Source of the DNA: Arthrobacter sp. StoSoilA2 | GTDB taxonomy: Bacteria; Actinomycetota; Actinomycetes; Actinomycetales; Micrococcaceae | Assembly (NCBI RefSeq): GCF_019977195.1 | Contig: NZ_AP024643.1 | Span: 1,612,001-1,676,000 of the forward strand | DNA: 64,000 bases | Reading direction: 5' to 3' | In this document: in pieces, positions 51,984-60,189 of the stretch | Layout of the letters: each line of letters opens with the position of its first letter | Numbering within the stretch: the first letter of the stretch is position 1 | Made by a program: the position numbers and the translations under genes | The notes under the pieces: generated by a model | What the model was told of the DNA's origin: nothing | Databases searched by the model: none | The model's input: the letters and a program-made list of their open reading frames with translations, nothing else

Positions 51984-54482
51984 TCATGCGGCGGGTTCCC
52001 GGGCAACCATTTGGCGTAGCAAACCGGCGCTCTGTGCGGGGGACAACCCCGGCAAATACGCCGACCCAACAGCAAGGCCTATGGAAGGCAGGGCCAGCGG
52101 ATCCCGGTAATACATGTACAGAGTGCGGTGCTCGGGCTGGAACCGCGATTTGAAAGCTGCCAGGGACTTGAAGCCGTACATGGGCTCCAGTGCATTGCCC
52201 AGCATTGCCAGGACCCGGTCCAAGGCACTGTGGTCACCGTCGTCCGTCGCTGCCCCCGTGTTGGCCAGCGGGGAGCCTGACAGCGAGATGCGCGGAACGT
52301 CGTCCTTGAAGTGCGTAACAGCGGAGGCGATCAGGAATTCCATGACCCCTTTGAAACCAGTGGTTCGGCGGCGCATGAAGTCCAAGGTCCAACCCGACAC
52401 CACTCCGTCGGTAAAGACCGGCAGCCAGCTTGTGACCCCATGGACCAGGCCGTCGTCGTCCACCGCGACGCAACACATGACTTCGGGATCCTTCAGTTCA
52501 TCGAGACCGCCCAACGTGAACCCCATCTCGGGGAGGGGCTTGTCCGCCACCCACTCTTCCGAGATTTCGGCAAGTTGTGCCCGGATCCCCGGAGGCATCT
52601 CCGCGTAGTGGTACCAGTGGTCTTTGATGGACAGCTTCTCCGCCCTGTTCAGCGCGGTCCGGACGTTCTGCCATTCCTTGCCTTTGAACGTCATGGCCTG
52701 GACGTTCAGCAGGGTTTCTTCCGCCACCTCCAGTTTGCGGAAGCCGCGGGGGAGGAGAGCTTCGTCAAGCTCCGCCGTGGCCGAGTAGAAGCACGGTGTG
52801 AGGCCCAGTGCTGCGCAATGTGCCAGAAAGCCTGTGGCAGCCTCGGTGTGGTGTTGGCGGGCTCCGAACGGACCCGCCACCGTCAGTGCCACCCCGTTGT
52901 GCACTTGGTAGGCGAGGCCAGCCCTCCTGTCCGGCGTGAACCAGTACTGGTTGTTGTCCCACAGGGCCATCCAGGACAAGGTGCCCCCGCCGTCATGAAG
53001 CAGTTCACGGGTGTGTCCCAGATCCGCAGCAGGGTCTTTCGCCAGCGCCCGGAACCGCTGGAAATTGTTCAGGACCATCAAAAGGATGCACAGCCAAATG
53101 GCGTCCCCGCCCAGTCCGTAAAGAACGGTGCTCAGCAGTCCCTGGGGCAGTTCAACGACGAACGGAACGGGGAAGGGGACCAGGATATGGGTCAATTGGC
53201 CTGCGAGGTCCCATAGGGATGAGCGGCTGGGGTTGCCCTCCAGGAACCAGAAGACCACGTAGAGGGCCGCCGCCACAGCAGCCATGATGAGGGTTGTCCT
53301 GCCCAGGACGCGATATCCGGCGTCGCTGGATTCCACCCGGAATTTGTGGCGGTTGACCACCAGCAGGACCGCGATGATCAGCGGTGCCAGGATAGCGGGC
53401 ACGGCGTAGAGCAGGAGGTAGCCGATGTCGTCATTGCCGAGTGTCACTTCCGGATCCGTCACGTACTGCAGGATTGCCACGCTCGTCACGAACGCCAGGT
53501 ACAGCTGGATGACCAGGGTCAGCCTGTACGCAAGGCGGCGACCACGGCGCAGCCCCTCGGCACAGACAAGGAGCAACAGCACCGGGATCACTGTGAGGAT
53601 GGTGGCACCGAAACTCTGCACGCCCACAACACTTTGCAGCGTGACGCAGCTCTTGTCGTTGTCGCATGCTTCGTTGACTTCGTCCACGCTGGGGCTTGCC
53701 TGCAGCATCACCTCGGAAACCACAGAAAGCGGGCCGACCTCCAACGTGCCCGTTAGCTGCGTCAGCAAGGGACCCAGGGCGAACACACCCACCACTGTGC
53801 CCACAAGGAACCGGGTCTCACGAAGGCTAGAGGAGTGAAGGGAGCCCGCACGCCGCCGCAGCACGAGGGCTTGGACGGCCCAACCGGCCAGAATGCCGAT
53901 GACAGCGCCGGCAAGGGCCTGGAGTGTTTGTGCGACGCCTACAAACAACGCGAACATGAGCGTGGCGGCCAGCAACCATGTCCGGAGGCGACGACGCCAC
54001 AGCGCCTCCAGCGCCGCCGTCGAACATCCCAACGCAGCGGCGGCACCACCGTAGGCGCCCACAACGTACTCGCCACCCAGGAAACTCAGCCATTGGTCGC
54101 TGTTGTCCGTTCCAAAAGCAACCAGCCCCATCAGCACCAGAGCGCTCAGAGCGGAACCAAAGATGAATGCTGCCAGCGCCAGCCATGGCCCCATGGTGCG
54201 CTCGGCGATACCCACGCCCACCAGGATCAGAACGGTGCATGCCAGATAGTCCAGCAAGGATGAGGCAAAGAAAGATGATGTGAAGATGGACCATCCCGGT
54301 CCCGGATCCAGCGCCAAACCCAGCCCGACTTGTTCCAGGAGTGACTCGCTGGGACCGGCGACAAGGCTGCCCGTAACTGCGCCGACAACCCAAAGGAACA
54401 GCACGAGTCCCAGGGTCAGGGGCAGCCGCCGTATGGCCGCCAGGCCGTAAACAGTGCCCCTGTATCCATCAGTCGCACTCAT
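51984..54482 (-). CDS. MprF-like aminoacyl-lipid synthase with N-terminal membrane domain
   Basis: An 832-aa protein. Residues about 15-480 contain some 12 spans in two groups, the first having a rhomboid-like look (SLLDYLACTVLILVGVGIAERTMGP). The C-terminal 300 residues form the DUF2156/GNAT-fold synthase domain of MprF: FTPDRRAGLAYQVHNGVALTVAGPFG, NVQAMTFKGKEWQNVRTALNRAEK, then SLSGSPLA and the closing FKSLAAFKSRFQPEHRTLYMYY. Such enzymes move an amino acid from aminoacyl-tRNA to phosphatidylglycerol or diacylglycerol, lowering envelope charge and giving resistance to cationic peptides. The amino acid is not readable. The esterase gene follows directly. Confidence 0.85.
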   Translation of the reverse strand: MSATDGYRGTVYGLAAIRRLPLTLGLVLFLWVVGAVTGSLVAGPSESLLEQVGLGLALDPGPGWSIFTSSFFASSLLDYLACTVLILVGVGIAERTMGPWLALAAFIFGSALSALVLMGLVAFGTDNSDQWLSFLGGEYVVGAYGGAAAALGCSTAALEALWRRRLRTWLLAATLMFALFVGVAQTLQALAGAVIGILAGWAVQALVLRRRAGSLHSSSLRETRFLVGTVVGVFALGPLLTQLTGTLEVGPLSVVSEVMLQASPSVDEVNEACDNDKSCVTLQSVVGVQSFGATILTVIPVLLLLVCAEGLRRGRRLAYRLTLVIQLYLAFVTSVAILQYVTDPEVTLGNDDIGYLLLYAVPAILAPLIIAVLLVVNRHKFRVESSDAGYRVLGRTTLIMAAVAAALYVVFWFLEGNPSRSSLWDLAGQLTHILVPFPVPFVVELPQGLLSTVLYGLGGDAIWLCILLMVLNNFQRFRALAKDPAADLGHTRELLHDGGGTLSWMALWDNNQYWFTPDRRAGLAYQVHNGVALTVAGPFGARQHHTEAATGFLAHCAALGLTPCFYSATAELDEALLPRGFRKLEVAEETLLNVQAMTFKGKEWQNVRTALNRAEKLSIKDHWYHYAEMPPGIRAQLAEISEEWVADKPLPEMGFTLGGLDELKDPEVMCCVAVDDDGLVHGVTSWLPVFTDGVVSGWTLDFMRRRTTGFKGVMEFLIASAVTHFKDDVPRISLSGSPLANTGAATDDGDHSALDRVLAMLGNALEPMYGFKSLAAFKSRFQPEHRTLYMYYRDPLALPSIGLAVGSAYLPGLSPAQSAGLLRQMVAREPAA

Positions 54483-54593
54483 GTGATGTCCCCTTCACCG
54501 GCGAAGCAGGGGGAAACCCCCGGCTGGCCACCATTCTGCCCTGCCAGGCGCCCTAAGGGGAGGGCTTATACGGGCCGATAGGTCCGGTTACTG

Positions 54594-54773
54594 TTAGTCC
54601 CTGTTCCAGGGGCCCGGGTTCACCCGGTACAGCAGGGCCGCTCCAATGACGGCGCCAAGTATCGCCCCGAACAGTGCACTCCCGGCCAGACGGCCCAACA
54701 GCGCCCCGACGACGGCGCCAAGCACGGCCCCGAGGAAAAGGCCCCTACCGTTGCGGTGCGGTTTCTTGGTCAT
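54594..54773 (-). CDS. Small glycine-zipper membrane protein
   Basis: A 59-aa protein: a short basic head (MTKKPHRNGRG) and two membrane helices with glycine-zipper spacing (GAVLGAVVGALLGRLAG, then FGAILGAVIGAALLYRV). Unknown function; such proteins often oligomerise in the membrane. It lies 56 bases downstream of the efflux pump gene on the same strand. The assignment as a gene rests on composition and position. Confidence 0.6.
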   Translation of the reverse strand: MTKKPHRNGRGLFLGAVLGAVVGALLGRLAGSALFGAILGAVIGAALLYRVNPGPWNRD

Positions 54774-54829
54774 GGTCACTGCCTTTGGTCGGGTCAAGGT
54801 GAAATGCCGAATTAGTGGATTGAGGGGAC

Positions 54830-56059
54830 CTAATGAATTGACGGGACCGTCCGCGGCCGGACCACCAGCCACAGTGCGGCAATGGCTCCGGTGATGCAAA
54901 CAGCCTGGACCGCGCCCATGGGTATCGCTGAATCGACACCGAGCCAGCCGACAACGGGGGGAACGATGCCCGCCATCATGAATTGCGCTGCCCCCAGGAG
55001 CGACGCCGCCGTCCCCGCTTGGGCTCCATGGTTCGCAAGGGACAGGACCTGGACGCAGGGGAACAGGAAGCCTGTGGCGCAAATGTAGAACCACAGCGGA
55101 ATCAGGATGCCCCACAGACCCACGTGGAGGAGATCGAGCACGATAATCAGGGCCGCCATAAGCAGCATGAATACCGTGGCTCCGGCCACGATCCACTGTG
55201 GCGCGACGCGTCGGATCAACCTCGAACTGATCTGGACGCCCGCCACGATGCCCAGTGAATTGACCCCGAAGAGGAGGCCGTATTCCTGGGGAGAGAATTC
55301 ATAGACGTTCTGGAACAGGAAGGTGGAGGCGGAGAGGTAAGCGAACAAGCCACCGAAGTTGAGGCTGCCAACCATCAACATGCCCACGAATATCCGGTCC
55401 GTCAGCACCGTTTTGTACCGCTGGCGCACCGTGACTGTGGATTTCCCGCGCCTTTCCGCTGGGAGGGTTTCGCGAATAAAGAAGATCGCGGCCACTATCA
55501 CCAACGTGCCATAGCAGGCCAGGAAGTAGAAGATGCCGGGCCACGGGAACACCAGCAGCAATTGGGAACCGATGATGGGGGCCAGGATCGGAGCCAGCCC
55601 GTTGACCAAAGACATCCGGGAGAACATGCGGACCATCGAATAGCCGTGGAACAGGTCCCGGACCATGGCCATGGCGACAACGCCGCCGCCCGCGGCGCCG
55701 ATACCCATGAGCACACGGAAAAGGGACAGGAACCCGATGTCCGTAGCCAAGGCAGCGCCCAATGACGATCCAATATGCAGGGCGGTGGCTAGGATCAAGG
55801 GCAGGCGACGGCCAAACTTGTCGCTGAAGGGACCAACCACCAACTGTCCAAGGCCAAACCCAACCGTGGTGCCGGTCAGCGTCAGTTGGATCGCCGTGGC
55901 TGATACGCCAAAACTCTCCTCCAGCGCAGGGAACGCAGGAAGGTAGAGATCCACTGTGAAGGGCCCCAGAGCGGTCAGGGCACCGAGAAGGACAATGTAG
56001 ACAAGCTTTTCGCGTCGGCTCAGGGAATCGCCCGGAGCAATTGGATTGGTCACGATCAT
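54830..56059 (-). CDS. Bcr/CflA-type multidrug MFS transporter
   Basis: A 409-aa major facilitator protein with 12 predicted spans. The DHA1 signature LGPFTVDLYLPAFPALEESFG opens the first span region and GPFSDKFGRRLPLI is the conserved loop 2-3 motif, both as in Bcr/CflA proton-driven exporters. Substrate unknown; relatives export bicyclomycin, sulfonamides or chloramphenicol. Divergent from the holin-like gene by about 175 bases. Confidence 0.88.
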   Translation of the reverse strand: MIVTNPIAPGDSLSRREKLVYIVLLGALTALGPFTVDLYLPAFPALEESFGVSATAIQLTLTGTTVGFGLGQLVVGPFSDKFGRRLPLILATALHIGSSLGAALATDIGFLSLFRVLMGIGAAGGGVVAMAMVRDLFHGYSMVRMFSRMSLVNGLAPILAPIIGSQLLLVFPWPGIFYFLACYGTLVIVAAIFFIRETLPAERRGKSTVTVRQRYKTVLTDRIFVGMLMVGSLNFGGLFAYLSASTFLFQNVYEFSPQEYGLLFGVNSLGIVAGVQISSRLIRRVAPQWIVAGATVFMLLMAALIIVLDLLHVGLWGILIPLWFYICATGFLFPCVQVLSLANHGAQAGTAASLLGAAQFMMAGIVPPVVGWLGVDSAIPMGAVQAVCITGAIAALWLVVRPRTVPSIH

Positions 56060-56235
56060 CTATCCTATGGCCGTCACATCATATTTATGCAGCTGCGTCA
56101 GGCGCGCCGCGGTGTCATCGGCGAAAGTTGAGCCGGAACCTGAATGATAGTTTTGAGGACAGGTGCCCGCGGCGATCTTTTTCCGGCCGCGTTCGCCCGA
56201 CACGATGCCCAGAGGAAGCAGTTAGGCGGAACCCA

Positions 56236-57084
56236 ATGAGTGGACGTCACACCGGCCGGACCAGCACGAGACCAGCCATCCGTACTTTGCCGAAGACCCT
56301 CAAGCTCGTTGCCCGTTTGGCTCCCAGGCAACTCAACGATGAGATCGCCCTTGCCAAGGTCGAACTCAAGCGAAAGGCCACCCAGGTTGGGGTGGCCGGC
56401 GCGTTCTTTGGCGTAGCCCTTGTCTTCATGTCGCTCCTGGTGATCGCGTTGGTGGTGGCCGCGATTCTCGGTTTGGCTACCATCATGCCGGGCTGGCTTG
56501 CGGCGTTGATCGTTGCAGCTGTGTTTCTCGTGATCGTCGCGCTCGGAGCCTTGATCGGTGTCTCCAAGTTCAAGAAGGCCATGCCTCTGATCCCTGAAGA
56601 CACCATCCGTGGACTCAAGCACGATCTGGGAATTGCGAAGGAGGGCTCGGCCTTCGACGAATCGATCCTCGATCCCAATTCGCCCGCTGCCAAGGCGGAG
56701 AAGGCTGCCAAGGAAGCTGCCGCCGAAAAGGCGAAGGCAGAAAAGGCTGCAAAGGAAGCTGCCAAGGAAGCGGACGCAGCCAAGGCGCCCACGGAGGCAG
56801 AACTCCGCCTGCGCCTGAACAAACGGCGCGAACACCTTACCGGCGTGCGCGATGAGCTTGGCGAGCAGTTGGACGTCAAGAAGCAGAGCCAGGCTTTGCT
56901 TGGGGCAGCCACCGTGAAACTCCAGGAGGGAAAGGACTTTGCTTCGGCCAAGTTCGCTGACCTTGGGGAGGCCGTCCCCGAGGACCTCGCCGGGCGCCTT
57001 GCGTCCCGGTGGAAGGACCTCGTGGCTTTCGCCGCCGCGGCTGCACTCTTCGTGGTTGCCCTGCGGAAGCTGCTGAAGAAGTAG
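56236..57084 (+). CDS. Holin-like membrane protein with Lys/Ala-rich coiled coil
   Basis: A 282-aa protein. Residues 1-45 are basic, two spans follow (about 53-75 and 82-107), then a short linker, a long Ala/Lys/Glu coiled-coil region (about 150-180, KAEKAAKEAAAEKAKAEKAA pattern) and a final span (FAAAAALFVVALRKLLKK). The membrane part resembles the phage holin 3 / DUF1469 superfamily found in many actinobacterial chromosomes; nothing else here suggests a prophage. Role unknown. It starts a same-strand group with a phosphatidyltransferase. Confidence 0.75.
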   Translation: MSGRHTGRTSTRPAIRTLPKTLKLVARLAPRQLNDEIALAKVELKRKATQVGVAGAFFGVALVFMSLLVIALVVAAILGLATIMPGWLAALIVAAVFLVIVALGALIGVSKFKKAMPLIPEDTIRGLKHDLGIAKEGSAFDESILDPNSPAAKAEKAAKEAAAEKAKAEKAAKEAAKEADAAKAPTEAELRLRLNKRREHLTGVRDELGEQLDVKKQSQALLGAATVKLQEGKDFASAKFADLGEAVPEDLAGRLASRWKDLVAFAAAAALFVVALRKLLKK

Positions 57085-57133
57085 CAGCCTGACGCGGTAC
57101 CGCACACACTGGAGGAGAGGAAAGGGGGACACC

Positions 57134-57757
57134 ATGAGGTTCATCGGTGCTGGTTCGCATCCGGACCGTCCCCAGGTGGACCACGACCTCGTCTTTACCG
57201 TTCCCAATGTGCTCACCGTACTGCGCTTCATGGGCGTCCCGCTCTTTGTGTGGTTGGTCCTGTGGCAGAAGGAATATGGCTTCGCTGTGCTCGTGCTGGT
57301 CATCATGGGCAGCACGGACTGGGTGGATGGCTATATCGCCCGCCGCTATGACCAAACCTCCAAGTTGGGCAGGATCCTGGACCCCTTGGCGGACCGGGCC
57401 GCGCTCATAGCCGTTGCCGTCACTTTGGCGATCGCCGGCGTCGTGCAGTGGTGGTATCTGGCCGCGCTGGTGGTGCCTGACGCCATTCTTGCCATTGCCT
57501 CGCTGATTTACTTCCGCAGCCATCCAGACCTTCCCGTCAGCATCATCGGCAAGATCCGCACCGGGCTGCTGCTGGTGGGCACTCCGTTGCTGGTACTTTC
57601 CAAATTGCCGATTCCCTACACCGACGCCTACTTCGCCGCTGCTTGGGTCTTCCTCGGCCTCGGCCTGCTGGGCCACTGGATTGCGGCGTACAACTACTAC
57701 TGGGCCATCCTGCGCAAAGGCAAAGAACTGCGGGCCAACGACGGCGGACACGGCTGA
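57134..57757 (+). CDS. CDP-alcohol phosphatidyltransferase family protein
   Basis: A 207-aa membrane enzyme transferring a phosphatidyl group from CDP-diacylglycerol to an alcohol. The family motif D-G-x2-A-R-x8-G-x3-D-x3-D is intact: VDGYIARRYDQTSKLGRILD then PLAD. Length and spans fit PgsA-like enzymes, but which alcohol is used (glycerol phosphate or another) cannot be told. The stop overlaps the next gene's ATG by one base (TGATG at 57755-57759). Nearby genes include a GT4 enzyme, suggesting glycolipid or phospholipid synthesis. Confidence 0.85.
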   Translation: MRFIGAGSHPDRPQVDHDLVFTVPNVLTVLRFMGVPLFVWLVLWQKEYGFAVLVLVIMGSTDWVDGYIARRYDQTSKLGRILDPLADRAALIAVAVTLAIAGVVQWWYLAALVVPDAILAIASLIYFRSHPDLPVSIIGKIRTGLLLVGTPLLVLSKLPIPYTDAYFAAAWVFLGLGLLGHWIAAYNYYWAILRKGKELRANDGGHG

Positions 57758-58662
57758 TGGTGTGGCTGGCGGTTTTCCTTGCCGTACTTGGCGCCTTTTT
57801 CCTTGCCATCGGCGCACAACGCCAGGGAAGCGCGGTAAAGGCTGATACCGGCGGACTGGCCCTGAGTTCCAACGGGTTCCTGCGGCTTCTGCGCAACCCA
57901 CGATGGATGCTTGGGCTCTTGCTGTTGTGCCTTGGCATGGTGATGAATGCGATCGCCCTTGTATCGGCACCCCTGACGGTGGTGCAGCCCATTGGCGCGA
58001 TCGCACTGGTCATTACCACCGTGGTCAATGCCAAGGACCAGGGCCTGAGTATCAACCGCGCCACCGTGGTTGCCATTACCGCCTGCGTCACCGGATCGGC
58101 ATTGTTCGTACTCCTGGCAGTTAACGTCACGCAGGAAAACCACCATGTTAACGCTGAAGACGAACTGACAATCGTGCTGCTCCTGGCCCTGGCCGTGGGC
58201 CTTTTCGGCACTCTTGCAGTGCTGTTCAAACACCGCATGAGCGCCTTCATATACATCTTGGGAGCGGGTGTACTGTTTGGCTTCGTGGCCGTCCTGACCC
58301 GGATCATCGGCAAGCACCTCCTGGACCCCAATGGCCTGTTCCTGCTCAATGTGCAGTGGTACACCCTCATTGCCATCGCCGCCGCCGGCGGCCTTGGTTC
58401 CTGGTTCGTCCAGAGCGCGTATTCAGGTGGCCCTCCGGATCTGGTTATTGCCGGACTGACCGTGGTGGACCCCATGGTGGGCATCGCCATCGGCATCGTT
58501 ATCCTTGGTGAGCTTCGTCCCGATGTCCATGCCGTGATGGCAATCAGCATGGCCGCCGCAGCTTCCCTTGCTATCGTGGGGGTTATTGCCTTGAGCCGGC
58601 ACCATCCGGAAGTCACCAAGCGTAAGAAGGACGCGAAGGCGGCTGCAAGCCGGAAGGCCTAG
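57757..58662 (+). CDS. DMT-family transporter
   Basis: A 301-aa protein with about nine or ten spans, in the EamA/NIPA-like part of the drug/metabolite transporter superfamily: VSAPLTVVQPIGAIALVITT in the first half and GLTVVDPMVGIAIGIVILGE in the second are the repeated helix-turn signatures. It overlaps the phosphatidyltransferase gene by one base, so both are probably translationally coupled. It ends with a basic tail. Substrate unknown. Confidence 0.82.
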   Translation: MVWLAVFLAVLGAFFLAIGAQRQGSAVKADTGGLALSSNGFLRLLRNPRWMLGLLLLCLGMVMNAIALVSAPLTVVQPIGAIALVITTVVNAKDQGLSINRATVVAITACVTGSALFVLLAVNVTQENHHVNAEDELTIVLLLALAVGLFGTLAVLFKHRMSAFIYILGAGVLFGFVAVLTRIIGKHLLDPNGLFLLNVQWYTLIAIAAAGGLGSWFVQSAYSGGPPDLVIAGLTVVDPMVGIAIGIVILGELRPDVHAVMAISMAAAASLAIVGVIALSRHHPEVTKRKKDAKAAASRKA

Positions 58663-58773
58663 GCAAAGTTTGATCCTTGCGCCACCGCTTCCCAGCGGTC
58701 CGGCAACCCGGCGACACCGCAGCATTGACCCGTTCAAGGCTGTTCCGCACCGTGACCATCAGGAGTTCTCCAC

Positions 58774-59970
58774 GTGACCATTCCCGACACCAACAAACCC
58801 CTTACCATCCTGATCGCGGCGGACACCTACCCGCCGCACGTAAACGGTGCTGCGCAGTTCGGCTACCGCCTGGCCAAGGGAATGACGGCGCGCGGACACA
58901 ACGTGCACGTGTTGGCTTGCCGTCCGGACACGGGCAAGAGCTACACCGAGTTCCGTGACGAGGCAACCGTCCACCGCCTGCGCTCCCATGGGGTGTTCAC
59001 CCACGAATACTTCCGCATCTGCTTCCCCTGGGAAATCAAGAAGGAAATCAGTCTCCTGTTCGACAAAGTCCAACCGGACGTGGTGCACATCCAAAGCCAC
59101 TACATGATTGGCGAACACGTACTCTACGAGGCAGTGAAGCGTGGCATCAGGATTATTGCCACCAACCACTTCATGCCTGAAAACCTGAACCCGTTCCTTC
59201 CGTTCCCGCAGTGGTTCAAGGACATCGTGGGGCGCATCTCCTGGAAGGACATGGGCAAGGTGATGGGCCAGGCGGACGTCGTCACGACACCCACACCCCT
59301 TGCCGCCAAGGCCATGCACCAGCACGCGTTCCTCCGTAAAGTCCTGCCCCTGTCCAATGGCATTGATTCCGCAGCGTACGAGCTTCAGCCGGGCGAGACG
59401 ATCGAACCCCATGCCAACCCCACTGTCCTTTTCGCCGGACGGCTTGCGGAAGAGAAGCACGTCAATGTGCTGATCGACGCCATTGCCAAGACCCCGCGCG
59501 AACTCAACGTCCACCTGGAGGTCGTGGGTGGCGGCGAAGTCCGCCCGGCCTTGGAGGCACAGGTGGCCAGGCTTGGATTGGGGGATCGAGTGAAGTTCCT
59601 GGGGCTGGCAAGCGATGAAGAGCTGCGCGAGGCCTACATCAAGGCCGATATTTTCTGCATGCCCGGCACTGCGGAACTTCAGTCGTTGGTGACGCTGGAA
59701 GCCATGTCCGCCTCCACGCCCGTGCTGTTGGCAAATGCCATGGCACTGCCGCACCTGGTCCGCGACGGCGAAAACGGATACTTGTTCACGCCCAACGACA
59801 GCACGGAACTCGCCGCGAAGATCACCAAGCTGGTGGAGCTTCCTGAAGACCAACTTAAGGCCATGGGGAAGGTCAGCCGCGAGATGGTGGAGCCGCACAG
59901 CATCAACGGCACCCTTCAGACATTCGAGGACCTCTACCGCGGTGCTTCCTACGAGGACATGGTGGTGTGA
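58774..59970 (+). CDS. GT4-family glycosyltransferase
   Basis: A 398-aa GT-B fold enzyme, similar to diacylglycerol/phosphatidylinositol glycosyltransferases of actinobacteria. N-terminal LIAADTYPPHVNGAAQFGYRLA, middle HIQSHYMIGEHVL, donor domain starting FAGRLAEEKHVNVLIDA, and the nucleotide-sugar EX7E-type region GTAELQSLVTLEAMSASTPVL (the sequence spans about residues 293-313). It begins with GTG. Position after a CDP-alcohol phosphatidyltransferase and a flippase-like DMT gene suggests envelope glycolipid synthesis; the acceptor is inferred. Confidence 0.87.
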   Translation: MTIPDTNKPLTILIAADTYPPHVNGAAQFGYRLAKGMTARGHNVHVLACRPDTGKSYTEFRDEATVHRLRSHGVFTHEYFRICFPWEIKKEISLLFDKVQPDVVHIQSHYMIGEHVLYEAVKRGIRIIATNHFMPENLNPFLPFPQWFKDIVGRISWKDMGKVMGQADVVTTPTPLAAKAMHQHAFLRKVLPLSNGIDSAAYELQPGETIEPHANPTVLFAGRLAEEKHVNVLIDAIAKTPRELNVHLEVVGGGEVRPALEAQVARLGLGDRVKFLGLASDEELREAYIKADIFCMPGTAELQSLVTLEAMSASTPVLLANAMALPHLVRDGENGYLFTPNDSTELAAKITKLVELPEDQLKAMGKVSREMVEPHSINGTLQTFEDLYRGASYEDMVV

Positions 59971-60051
59971 CAAAAGCACTCTTGAGTAGCTATTAGTATT
60001 GCTAGAGTGCATTTGCCCCAACTGTTGCTTTTTAGCGGCTTGGGGCGTCAC

Positions 60052-60125
60052 GGGGCTATAGCTCAGCTGGTTAGAGCGCGGGACTCATAATCCTAAGGTC
60101 CTCGGTTCAAGTCCGAGTAGCCCTA
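60052..60125 (+). tRNA. tRNA with CAT anticodon (Ile2 or Met)
   Basis: A 74-nt cloverleaf: acceptor GGGGCTA pairs with TAGCCCT (60118-60124, with one G-T), D-stem GCTC/GAGC, anticodon loop CTCATAA giving CAT, T-arm CTCGG-TTCAAGT-CCGAG. The acceptor start GGGGCTA resembles tRNA-Ile, so the CAT may be modified to lysidine (Ile2); elongator Met is the alternative. The anticodon stem has a C-A mismatch at its base. CCA is not encoded. Confidence 0.9.
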
Positions 60126-60136
60126 CCTTTGCACGG

Positions 60137-60176
60137 GAGCCGTGGCTGGCGTTTCATACGTCTGCCACGGCTCTTT
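60137..60176 (+). terminator. Terminator after the CAT tRNA
   Basis: GAGCCGTGGC (60137-60146) pairs with GCCACGGCTC (60164-60173), followed by TTT. It lies between the tRNA and the convergent helicase gene and may serve both. Confidence 0.7.
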
Positions 60177-60189
60177 GCGCTTCGGCTGT

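Noticed and set aside
56236..57084. Prophage remnant suggested by a holin-like protein
   Set aside because: No other phage genes are nearby; this DUF1469/holin-3-like type is a normal chromosomal gene in actinobacteria.
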